19,933 nucleotides of DNA from Firmicutes bacterium CAG:110 (lineage in GTDB: Bacteria > Bacillota > Clostridia > Oscillospirales > Oscillospiraceae): the NCBI GenBank assembly GCA_000434635.1, contig HF988045.1:1-19933 (forward strand), written 5' to 3'. The notes beneath the pieces were generated by a model that did not search any database, had not been told where the DNA came from, and saw only the letters and a list, made by a program, of their open reading frames with translations. Position numbers and translations under genes: made by a program. This document shows, one piece after another, positions 1 to 6,352 of this stretch. Numbering within the stretch: position 1 is the first letter of the stretch; each line of letters opens with the position of its first letter.

Positions 1-638
1 GCCTTTGCGGCCGTCCCGGCGGCGTGCAGGCCGACCTTTGCCACCTTTCCGGCGGCACCCACAACGTCCAGCGCCTCGCCCAGAACGGGGACATGGTGGG
101 CGGCGGCCTTGACTTCTGTGGCCGATTCCTTGACTTTGCTCCCGAACGCTTTCAGGGAGCTTCCGAACGTTTTGGCCGCGCCGGCGGCCTTCTGGGTGAC
201 GGGAGTGTAGGCACTGGCAGACTTATTGGCCGCCTCCTGCGCCGCCGCTTCCTCTCTGGCGGCCTTCTGGGCGGCTTCCAGAGCATCGGCATTTTCTTTT
301 GCGGCCTTGGCGGCTTTCTGCTGAGCAACTATAGCTTGATTCAGGGCTTGCTTAGCTTTATCCGTTGCAGCAGCGTCTTCCCCAAGGGTCGCCTTCAGAT
401 GCTCATAGCGCTGACGTAAAGCGTCAACCTTTGCATCATTCTGGGCGGCCGTCTCCGCGAGTATCTTCTGTTTGGCGGTCAGAGCGTCGATGCTGTCGGC
501 GTTCCCGTCGAATTCGGCGGATGTGGCCGCCATATCGGTACGGAGCGTTTTCAGATTGCTGTTGATCGCCGTCATGGCGGAGTTAAATTCCTTTTCGCCA
601 CCAAGGACAATTTCTGTTGCAATTTGTCTAGTCGCCAC
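1..638 (-). CDS. Tail tape measure protein, N-terminal part (cut by window edge)
   Basis: The reading frame is open from a GTG to the window edge, giving about 212 N-terminal residues. GTG is chosen because a GAGGAGG lies 6 bases upstream and the peptide after it (VATRQIATEIVLGGEKEFNSA) resembles the start of siphovirus tape measure proteins. From about residue 20 the chain is Ala/Lys/Gln/Glu-rich with heptad character, consistent with the long coiled coil that sets tail length and is ejected with DNA. The position directly after the tail chaperone pair is the classic one for this gene. Its start overlaps the end of the frameshifted chaperone frame by 11 bases, which suggests translational coupling. 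Length and any C-terminal peptidase or membrane segments cannot be judged here. Confidence 0.85.
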   Translation of the reverse strand, partial: MATRQIATEIVLGGEKEFNSAMTAINSNLKTLRTDMAATSAEFDGNADSIDALTAKQKILAETAAQNDAKVDALRQRYEHLKATLGEDAAATDKAKQALNQAIVAQQKAAKAAKENADALEAAQKAAREEAAAQEAANKSASAYTPVTQKAAGAAKTFGSSLKAFGSKVKESATEVKAAAHHVPVLGEALDVVGAAGKVAKVGLHAAGTAAK

Positions 639-1181
639 TGCGTGCCTCCTCTCTGGGCGTCAGCACCTCCATCAAGTCCGAGAACATACCGGGGGTGAGC
701 ATCAGGGCTTCTTTGGTGCTGAGGTGGAGCCGAACAGCCGCCGCAGCCAGGAAATAGATGCGCGTAGGGCCGCCGCCCTGGCTTTTTTTTCGGCTTCCTC
801 CCGTTCCAGAAGAACGAGGTTCACCTCCTCGTCTTCATCCGGCTTCGGAATATCCCGGTGGAAGCCCTGTTCCAGCGCATCCCGGACGGCCTGCCGGAGT
901 AGGACGCTGTCGGCGGCCATGAAGCCGGTACGCAGCTCCTCCAGGGTGAGCATCTGCTGGGGCGATTCCCCACGGTGCCGCCGCTGCAATTCGCCCTGCG
1001 AAGCCATGAGTGCCGCCAGCCAGCAGCAGTTTTTCCAGCCCTCCAGAGTAGGCTCCAGAACGTGGGTGGTGCCGAGAATGTCGGAGGTATAGCCGAATTT
1101 ATCATAAATAGTGAAAAGCGCTTCCGCCGTGAACGACAAGGCGTAAGTCTTTCCGTTAAATTCAAAATCAATATGTTTCAT
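628..1181 (-). CDS. Tail assembly chaperone, -1 frameshifted long form (gpGT-like)
   Basis: Inferred fusion made by programmed -1 frameshifting. The coding strand reads GCC GAA AAA AAA GCC; the heptamer A AAA AAA (bases 789-783) is a standard slippery site. A one-base backward slip adds 51 residues to the first 133, giving 184 residues. The extension contains the segment PTRIYFLAAAAVRLHLSTKE, then a short stretch ending in EVLTPREEARSGD and a stop at 628-630. This looks more protein-like than the zero-frame tail and has no plausible start of its own. In lambda-like tails the extended form bridges tape measure and tail tube proteins. The stop overlaps the tape measure GTG. Slippage itself is inferred; the slippery run and the open -1 frame are seen directly. 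Confidence 0.7.
702..1181 (-). CDS. Tail assembly chaperone, short form (gpG-like)
   Basis: A protein of 159 residues starting MKHIDFEFNGKTYALSFT, a short beta-rich opening typical of small phage tail proteins encoded just before the tape measure gene. By position and by the frameshift signal it is the gpG-type chaperone that coats the tape measure protein during tail assembly. The zero-frame product ends ...STSAPKKP after a run of eight A residues on the coding strand (783-790). Everything downstream of that run in the zero frame is Arg/Ala-rich and low-complexity, whereas the -1 frame there reads like conserved protein (see the long form). The segment DEDEEVNLVLLEREEAEKK just before the slip site is strongly acidic and helical. 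Upstream neighbour is the gp10-like gene, 6 bases away. Confidence 0.75.
   Translation of the reverse strand: MKHIDFEFNGKTYALSFTAEALFTIYDKFGYTSDILGTTHVLEPTLEGWKNCCWLAALMASQGELQRRHRGESPQQMLTLEELRTGFMAADSVLLRQAVRDALEQGFHRDIPKPDEDEEVNLVLLEREEAEKKARAAALRASISWLRRLFGSTSAPKKP
783..790 (-). promoter_or_regulatory. Slippery run for -1 ribosomal frameshift
   Basis: Eight consecutive A residues on the minus strand, placed so that A AAA AAA sits in the zero frame of the tail chaperone and is followed by G. GC-rich sequence immediately downstream (GCC AGG GCG GCG GCC) could slow the ribosome. I did not see a clear long stem that would act as a stimulator. Confidence 0.65.
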
Positions 1182-1187
1182 GTTTCC

Positions 1188-1646
1188 TCACAATCCGCGT
1201 TCACGCAAAATCTGGGTCAATTCCGCGTCCATTGCATTGTAGACTTCCTGTTCGGACTCTTCTGCGGTATTTTCCATGAAGTGGGTCGCGCCGATACGAG
1301 GCGAGCCGTATTCCAGAATAAAGGCAACTTCCGCATTAGTACCCTGATAGCTACCATTTGACCGCCGCTTTCCACGCCGTTTCCCGGTGCTGCTTTTCGG
1401 ATGTTTGCCCATAGGAAGCACGGAGATTCCCGCGCCGTCCTCCCATACACGTTCTTTCAGCTTGAAGGAGTTTGCCAACAAACCGGATCTCTGGGTAAAT
1501 ATCGCACGCACTTTTTCAATCAGACGCTCCCGAAGGAGTTCTGCACCCGGACGGATAATACGCAGGAGATCCTCTCCCGAAAGATTCGCAATCTTTTCAA
1601 AGGTGAGGTCCAGTGCGTCAACTCCGTTATATTTGAACGATGCCAC
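1188..1646 (-). CDS. HK97 gp10-like tail/head-tail joining protein
   Basis: 152 residues beginning MASFKYNGVDALDLTFEKIA. The layout matches the HK97-gp10-like family: a helical N-terminal half with RPGAELLRERLIEKVRAIF, a basic loop KSSTGKRRGKRRSNGSYQG (residues about 85-104), then the characteristic AEVAFILEYGSPRIGATHFMEN (Y-G-S followed by P/R and a conserved F) and a helical end. Members act at the head-tail interface or in tail completion; the exact step is not settled for this phage. Its stop lies 6 bases before the tail chaperone start, and its ATG abuts the stop of the upstream gene. Confidence 0.75.
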   Translation of the reverse strand: MASFKYNGVDALDLTFEKIANLSGEDLLRIIRPGAELLRERLIEKVRAIFTQRSGLLANSFKLKERVWEDGAGISVLPMGKHPKSSTGKRRGKRRSNGSYQGTNAEVAFILEYGSPRIGATHFMENTAEESEQEVYNAMDAELTQILRERGL

Positions 1647-1961
1647 TCATGCCACCTCCGTCTGAAGAATCGTCCGGAAACAGCCGTAATCCGGATCGTA
1701 GCTGCTGCCCTGATCGGAATAGGGCAGCTCCAGCTCGTACAGCAGATCCGTCACCGCGTCGATGATGGGGTCGGGGAATTTCGCGGCCAGAATGTCCAGC
1801 TGCACCTTGGAAATCGCCGTCTGGGTGCGGTCGTCGCCGTCCAGCGTCCGGGAGCCGTAGGCCGACCACACCACGCAGGGGCGGACACCCGCCGGCGCGG
1901 CGCTCTGATAGCTGGCAGGAATCGCCGCTTTCAAAGCGTCGGAAAATTCAGTAAGTGTCAT
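1647..1961 (-). CDS. Tail terminator-like / minor tail completion protein
   Basis: About 104 residues (MTLTEFSDALKAAIPASY...). I prefer the ATG at 1961 because GGAGG lies 6 bases upstream of it; the ATG two codons earlier directly touches that GGAGG. The body has a helix, then VRPCVVWSAYG, a central QLDILAAKFPDPIIDAVTDLLYELELPY segment and a final YDPDYGCFRTILQTEVA strand. This size, fold pattern and position between head closure and gp10-like genes fit small tail-terminator proteins, which cap the tail tube. The start lies within the end of the upstream head closure gene. Family assignment rests on position plus overall pattern, not on a diagnostic motif. Confidence 0.55.
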   Translation of the reverse strand: MTLTEFSDALKAAIPASYQSAAPAGVRPCVVWSAYGSRTLDGDDRTQTAISKVQLDILAAKFPDPIIDAVTDLLYELELPYSDQGSSYDPDYGCFRTILQTEVA

Positions 1962-2274
1962 ATGCATCCTCCATTCGCATCAGGCTCAGCCACGTGACCG
2001 GCAGGCCGTCGCCGTCCTCCCCGGTCTGGGTCTGCTCCACCCGGTAGGTGTGGCCGCCCAGCCGTGCATAACCGGCAGCGGGCACGTCCCGATGCAGGGG
2101 CAGCTCCACCAGCTTGTCCACCCGGCTGCCGTTGGCCACGGACTCCCAGAATCGGCTGGCATAAACCGTCTTCTCGGCACACCAGCTGTCAAATTTCTTT
2201 ACCAGACTCCCCTTGGTTGGGATGCCTTGGGTGTCCGGCATAGCCAGCACGGTGATCGGCTTGTCATAGATCAT
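1948..2274 (-). CDS. Head closure (head-tail stopper) protein
   Basis: 108 residues starting MIYDKPITVLAMPDTQGIPTK. This ATG is chosen over the longer frame (open to 2382) because GGAGG sits 9 bases upstream and the extension is only the shadow of the neighbouring gene. The chain is beta-rich with alternating strands (ITVLAMPD, KTVYASRFWES, VDKLVELPLHRDV, HTYRVEQTQ, LPVTWLSLMRMED), as in the small stopper proteins that plug the connector after packaging. It overlaps the connector gene upstream by 11 bases and the tail terminator-like gene downstream by 14, suggesting coupled translation. The name is inferred from position and beta-barrel-like composition. Confidence 0.55.
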   Translation of the reverse strand: MIYDKPITVLAMPDTQGIPTKGSLVKKFDSWCAEKTVYASRFWESVANGSRVDKLVELPLHRDVPAAGYARLGGHTYRVEQTQTGEDGDGLPVTWLSLMRMEDAYDTY

Positions 2275-2578
2275 AGACTTCTGCCTCCAGTGCCTGCTGC
2301 ACTTGCCGGTTGCGGATAATGCCGCGCAGCTGCTCCGTCTTCCCGGCACCGGTGGGGCCATTGCGGTACATCCAGGCGGCAAAGGTCATCTGATCCATAT
2401 CGTCCGCCAGCGTGCCGGGCTGCAGGGGAATGCCCATGTCAGCAAAAGCGTCGTGGGAGTATTCCAGCAGGCTTCCCCAGTAGCTCACCAGCTCCACAGG
2501 AGCGTCCGTGCCGTAGAAGCCCAGGTTGGCCTTCAGGAGCGCCATAGCGCCAGCAGAGTATTTTGTGGAGTCGGCCAT
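2264..2578 (-). CDS. Head-tail connector (gp6-like adaptor)
   Basis: 104 residues from MADSTKYSAGAMALLKANLG, with an AAGGAGG 5-6 bases upstream; the frame runs on to 2635 but that part is intergenic. The protein is almost all helical (AMALLKANLGFYG, VELVSYWGSLLEYSHDAFAD, DQMTFAAWMYRNG, TEQLRGIIRNRQVQQALEAEVYDL). This is the expected pattern of gp6/gp15-type adaptors, which form a ring under the portal. It lies between the major tail protein and head closure genes in the late operon. Confidence 0.6.
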   Translation of the reverse strand: MADSTKYSAGAMALLKANLGFYGTDAPVELVSYWGSLLEYSHDAFADMGIPLQPGTLADDMDQMTFAAWMYRNGPTGAGKTEQLRGIIRNRQVQQALEAEVYDL

Positions 2579-2602
2579 AGCGGCCTCCTTTCTTACAGAG
2601 AA

Positions 2603-2622
2603 GCCCGGCGTTGCCGCCGGGC
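2603..2622 (-). terminator. Hairpin between major tail protein and connector genes
   Basis: An 8-bp perfect GC stem (GCCCGGCG / CGCCGGGC) with a 4-base loop lies in the short gap after the major tail protein stop. On the coding strand it is followed by a modest pyrimidine run (TTCTCTGT), too weak for a strong intrinsic terminator. It could partly terminate transcription or protect the highly expressed capsid-tail mRNA at its 3' end. The stem is seen; the role is inference. Confidence 0.4.
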
Positions 2623-2634
2623 CATATTGGGGCA

Positions 2635-3228
2635 TCAGGTTGCGGAGAAGACGCCGGAGATGAACGTCTTGGCGGCGGCGAGGGTGTCGCAGTCCTGCCG
2701 CTTACGCCATGCACCGGTGTTATCCTCCATTACCTTGAAAGATACAGCGTTGGTTTTGGGAGAAAGCTCGCCGGCCTTCTTGGTATCGGCCTCCTGCTTC
2801 TCGCTGGACGGCATGGCCTGTGTCTTGTACAGGCAGGTCGCCCGGTAGACGACGGACTTGTCCTTCAGGAGGATCGGCTCGATAAAGGACAGGCCGCCGG
2901 GCTTGGCGCGGTCGGCGCTGTTGCTCTCTTCGCCGTCTGCCTCCGTGTAGGTGTGGCCGTACAGAGTGGCGTTGACCGCCAGATCGCTCATGGTGGTCTC
3001 AGAGTCCAGCTGGCCGCCGGTGAAAATTTCGTCCTCCAGCTGAGTGATGTCGTCGCCGGGGATGGACGCGGAAGCGGTGGTAACAGTCAGATAGCCCTTG
3101 ACTGCCGCGCCCAGATCCACGCCGGTATCGTAGGTGGGATGTGCACTGTCAGGCTCCGTCTTGATGGGATAGTAGGTCAGGGTCTGCATCCCCAGCGGAG
3201 TCTTTACCTTGCTCGTCTTTGCTGTCAT
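2635..3228 (-). CDS. Major tail (tube) protein, phi13-like
   Basis: 197 residues. The profile is that of siphovirus tube proteins of the phi13 type: an N-terminal half with GVDLGAAVKGYLTVTTASAS and DITQLEDEIFTGGQLDSETT, a central TLYGHTYTEADGEE, and the segment VVYRATCLYKTQAMPSSEKQ followed by TNAVSFKVMEDNTGAWRKR. That last part matches the family habit of a strand, a SEK/SE-rich loop and a final strand. It should polymerise around the tape measure protein to form the tail tube. GGAGG lies 7 bases before the ATG. Its place straight after the capsid gene, upstream of the connector genes, is unusual and is discussed in the findings. Confidence 0.7.
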   Translation of the reverse strand: MTAKTSKVKTPLGMQTLTYYPIKTEPDSAHPTYDTGVDLGAAVKGYLTVTTASASIPGDDITQLEDEIFTGGQLDSETTMSDLAVNATLYGHTYTEADGEESNSADRAKPGGLSFIEPILLKDKSVVYRATCLYKTQAMPSSEKQEADTKKAGELSPKTNAVSFKVMEDNTGAWRKRQDCDTLAAAKTFISGVFSAT

Positions 3229-3240
3229 AGTCTACCTCCG

Positions 3241-4551
3241 TCAGGCGGACTTTGCGGTGACGACCACGAAGCCGTTGGGGACGGTCACGTCCTGGTCGGC
3301 CATCACCTCGCCGCGGATGGTCAGCAGGCCCTCGCCGAATTTATAGCCGTCGTTGACGTCGATCTCCACGCCGCCCCACAGGCCCATCTCGCAGCACTGG
3401 GGATTGCCGTAAAACATGGTCTTCTTTGCGGTTGTTGTGGGCGTCAGGGAGGACAGGGCGGTGACGTTCTTATTCAGGCAGTAGCGGCAGCTCAGGCCGT
3501 TGTTGTCCTTAATCACGCCGGAGGAGGGGTTGGCACTGTCGGGGATGATGGAGTAGACGGGCAGGTACTCGTTGGTACCGCGGACGGAGGCGAAAGCCTT
3601 CAGGTCTGCCTTGTTGAGCACCAGCGTAGCGGCGCCCTCCACGCCTTCGTCGCCGCCGTAGGCCAGGATGATGTCACTGAGCAGATGGGGCGTAAACAGC
3701 GCGGAGCCGGCAGCACCGGTCAGGGCGAAGGTGGTGTTCAGCGTGGAGGCCAGAACGGCGTCCACGGCGTTCTTGGACAGCACCCGGCGCAGCGCCCGGG
3801 TCGCGGATTCCCGCACCTTTGCCTCGTAGTCAAGCGGGGACTGCTTCCGGATTTCCCGGGAGACGTAGGAGATCAGGCTGGTCAGGCTGGGGGTCAGCTC
3901 CACGGAGCCAAAGCCGGGCTCGGACTCGGTGGGGACAGCGCCCTCAGTGCCGGCAGCGGCAGTCATGTCGGTGGAGAGATACGCTACCTTGTAGGACGCC
4001 ATGCCGGTGCAGTCGGTGATTTTGATCAGATCCAGGAAGTCGGAAATGGTGTTGCCCACGGGGTCGTTAATACCGCTGACACCGGTGGGGCCAATTACGC
4101 CGGTGGAGGAGCTGAGCACAGCGGTGCGGGTCACGAAGGACTTGGCATTCCGGTAGGTGTGCTTGCCGGTTCGCTGGAAGTCCTGGCAGCGACGGCGGAA
4201 ATCGGGGGACATGCTGCGGCGGCTGCGGGCTTCACCCTCATCTCCGCCGTCCTCTCCACCGTCACCGCCTGCGGCGGAAGAAGCGGCGGCCTCGGCGTCG
4301 GCGATCTCCTGCTGGAGGGCTTCCGCCTCCTCAATGATGGTTGCCAGCCGCTCCTTGGCGGACTTCTGAGCCTTTTCCAGCTCCTCGACAGCCGCGGCAG
4401 CGGCGGTGATCTCCTCATCTGTGGAGGCTGCTTCAACCTGAGCGGCGACGTCAGCCTCCCGGGACTTAAAGCCGGAGATCTTGCTGCGAAGCTGTTTAGC
4501 TTCCTCCAGCATCTTCTCGTGGCGCTTGCGAAGTACCATAATTTTCAGCAT
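3241..4551 (-). CDS. Major capsid protein, HK97 family, with N-terminal scaffold domain
   Basis: 436 residues. Residues about 8-110 form an acidic coiled coil rich in E/K/A (EEAKQLRSKI, AAVEELEKAQKSAKERLAT) ending in a Gly/Glu/Asp linker. This is the delta/scaffold domain expected to be removed by the neighbouring prohead protease, probably near the basic segment EARSRRSMSPDFRRR. The mature capsid part follows: IKITDCTGMASYKVAYLSTD, AVPTESEPGFGSVEL, LTSLISYVSREI (spine helix region) and the C-terminal GEVMADQDVTVPNGFVVVTAKSA. The start overlaps the protease stop (ATGCTGA) with a GGAAAGGA about 10 bases upstream; a second in-frame ATG four codons later is possible. Cleavage position is inferred. 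Confidence 0.9.
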   Translation of the reverse strand: MLKIMVLRKRHEKMLEEAKQLRSKISGFKSREADVAAQVEAASTDEEITAAAAAVEELEKAQKSAKERLATIIEEAEALQQEIADAEAAASSAAGGDGGEDGGDEGEARSRRSMSPDFRRRCQDFQRTGKHTYRNAKSFVTRTAVLSSSTGVIGPTGVSGINDPVGNTISDFLDLIKITDCTGMASYKVAYLSTDMTAAAGTEGAVPTESEPGFGSVELTPSLTSLISYVSREIRKQSPLDYEAKVRESATRALRRVLSKNAVDAVLASTLNTTFALTGAAGSALFTPHLLSDIILAYGGDEGVEGAATLVLNKADLKAFASVRGTNEYLPVYSIIPDSANPSSGVIKDNNGLSCRYCLNKNVTALSSLTPTTTAKKTMFYGNPQCCEMGLWGGVEIDVNDGYKFGEGLLTIRGEVMADQDVTVPNGFVVVTAKSA

Positions 4552-5132
4552 AGTTTGTTAATCCTTTCCAAAAGTTCTTGTCTTCGGCGATTAAGCCGGG
4601 CGGTACGGAGAGAGGCCATATCGCCGGCATCCCGGGCATACGCGCTGGTCGCCTCGTAGGCCGGGAAGGTGACGACACTCACCTCATACAGGATCAGGTC
4701 GTGGATAGTCCATGTGCACGTCTGCCCATCGCTCCCCACGATATAATCCTCGCTTACTATCTCAAAACCAAAGGAACACTGGCTGACGTCACCCCGCTGG
4801 ACGCGGGCATAGAGGTTCATGGCGTCAGAGTCGTTCGGATTGATCTTGATCTCACCATAAAGGCCGCTCTCATCCTCCCGGAGGGTAAGCGTCCCGGCGG
4901 TGGTACGGCCTAAGACCAGCCGGGTTTCGTGATCGACCAGGGCGCGGACATCGCCGCCCAGGCTGCTGCTGAAAGCGCCTGGGGCGATCTGCTCGATACA
5001 CCCTGGCCACAGCTCGGTGGGAGAGTTAAAAACCGCGAAGTAACAGGCAATCACAGGTTCCCCGCCGTCGTCGCGGTGCTGAATTTTTGCCGGGATATAG
5101 CGCATCTGCCGCCCGGCTCTAGGATTAGGCAT
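4545..5132 (-). CDS. Prohead maturation protease, HK97 family
   Basis: 195 residues from MPNPRAGRQMRYIPAKIQHR. The ATG at 5132 is preferred over the one at 5150 because the AGGAGGA lies between them, 8-9 bases before 5132. Family hallmarks are visible: YFAVFNSPTELWPGCIEQIAPGAF, the catalytic-His region VRALVDHETRLVLGR, GLYGEIKINPND, the Ser-bearing GDVSQCSFGFEIV and LYEVSVVTFPAYEATSA. The enzyme is a serine protease that cuts the capsid scaffold domain during head maturation. Its 3' end overlaps the capsid start and its 5' end overlaps the portal stop by 8 bases, so the three genes are likely translationally coupled. Confidence 0.88.
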   Translation of the reverse strand: MPNPRAGRQMRYIPAKIQHRDDGGEPVIACYFAVFNSPTELWPGCIEQIAPGAFSSSLGGDVRALVDHETRLVLGRTTAGTLTLREDESGLYGEIKINPNDSDAMNLYARVQRGDVSQCSFGFEIVSEDYIVGSDGQTCTWTIHDLILYEVSVVTFPAYEATSAYARDAGDMASLRTARLNRRRQELLERINKLC

Positions 5133-6318
5133 TGTCAGATTCCTCCTCATCGGTTAAAGTGTCATTGAGCTTCTTCTGATCCCCCAGGCGATCCGCCGGG
5201 AGGTAGTTTTCCAGCATGACCAGCTCATCAAGGCCGGGTTTCGGCGGCAGGTCAAGCCAATTTCGACCCTCGTTGCCGGTCATCAGGCCGGCGTTGCGCA
5301 TGCTCAGGGCGATGCTGCTCAGCTCCTGCAGGGAGTAGGAGTAAAGCGCCCGAGGATTGAAGCGAAAGTATCGGTCGTCGGCGAAAAGCAGCTTTTTGGT
5401 CAGCTCCTGCTCGATTCCCCGGCAGATCGGCAAGATCGTCCGGGAGATGAAAGTGTTGTACTCGTCCTTGCTGAAGCTGCCAACCCCCAGCAGGAAGCCG
5501 GGGATGCCGAAGATGGTGGCCACTGTGCGCTTGTCCAGCTCCACGCCGTCCTTGATGGCCAAGTCTGTCAGGCTCAGGGGCTTGATCTGGGATACGGTCA
5601 TCAGATCGGCGGGGACTACCCACGGCTCGGCGGGATCATCCCGGGACAGATAGCGCTTGACGAAGGCTGTGCGCTTCGTGGCGTCGGACAGGGGGCTGTC
5701 GGCGTTGACGGCGATGATGACGGGCGGCTTGTACTCGCTGGACATATACGCCGTTTTGGTCGCCGCCGTCTGGACGATGGAGTCCACCACCTGCTGGAGC
5801 TGCACCTGAGGGCCAATGCCCCGCCAGGGATACACCGGATCCGGCCGGAGCCGGAAATGGAGGGTATTGTCGGCATCAAACTTCTGCCCGTTGTAGTAGA
5901 CGTAGTAGGTACGGCAGTCAGACGGCCGCTGGAATGTGGCGCCTGGCGCAGGGGTCAGGTCGGATACCATTAAGGCATCGGTCTGAGGGATCACCACCGC
6001 CTCGCCCTCCGTCAGAAGCGTCTCCACAATCCAGTGGATCCAGGTCTGACGGGTACCCAGGGACCACGGCTCCACGTCAATCTTCCGGGATAGCCGGTCC
6101 TTCACGCGCTTGTCACCGTTGGCCTGATTCTCCATCAGGTGGATGGGCATGGTGCTTATCAGATCGGCGATCAGCCACACGGCAGCGGCCACCTCCGGGG
6201 CATCGGACAGACGGTGGTACCCGTGTCCGGCCAGAACGCCAGGGGAGTTCACGGAGATGTACGTCACCCCGACATCGCTGTTTTGCGTTTTGGTTTTGCT
6301 GCGGGTAAAAAGTCCCAT
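5125..6318 (-). CDS. Portal protein, HK97 type
   Basis: 397 residues from MGLFTRSKTKTQN. This ATG has an AGAAAGGA about 8 bases upstream. The frame continues upstream to a TTG at 6366 overlapping the terminase stop, but that extension only translates a palindrome (see 6335-6351). Portal features: AAAVWLIADLISTMPIHLME, the wing segment DNTLHFRLRPDPVYPWRGIGPQ, TKTAYMSSEYKPPVIIAV, VELDKRTVATIFGIPGFLLGVG and the C-terminal LSMRNAGLMTGNEGRNWLDLPPKPGLD. Twelve copies form the DNA entry channel at one capsid vertex and dock the terminase. It lies between terL and the protease. Confidence 0.9.
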   Translation of the reverse strand: MGLFTRSKTKTQNSDVGVTYISVNSPGVLAGHGYHRLSDAPEVAAAVWLIADLISTMPIHLMENQANGDKRVKDRLSRKIDVEPWSLGTRQTWIHWIVETLLTEGEAVVIPQTDALMVSDLTPAPGATFQRPSDCRTYYVYYNGQKFDADNTLHFRLRPDPVYPWRGIGPQVQLQQVVDSIVQTAATKTAYMSSEYKPPVIIAVNADSPLSDATKRTAFVKRYLSRDDPAEPWVVPADLMTVSQIKPLSLTDLAIKDGVELDKRTVATIFGIPGFLLGVGSFSKDEYNTFISRTILPICRGIEQELTKKLLFADDRYFRFNPRALYSYSLQELSSIALSMRNAGLMTGNEGRNWLDLPPKPGLDELVMLENYLPADRLGDQKKLNDTLTDEEESDNA

Positions 6319-6334
6319 GGGCGTGTCCTTTCTT

Positions 6335-6351
6335 GTGTCCAATTTGGACAC
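6335..6351. repeat. 17-bp palindrome, copy A (between terL and portal)
   Basis: GTGTCCAATTTGGACAC: two perfect 8-bp arms around a central T, extending to 9-bp arms with the flanking T and A. It fills the gap between the terL stop and the portal ribosome binding site. One of five copies in the window (others at 11669, 12893, 15839, 18934). Candidate binding site for the ParB protein or another regulator. Confidence 0.75.
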
Positions 6352-6352
6352 A

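Noticed and set aside
2611..4659. Plus-strand open frame of 682 codons
   Set aside because: It lies exactly opposite the major tail, capsid and protease genes, is rich in Gly/Ala/Val/His, and has no start signal; it is a GC-driven shadow.
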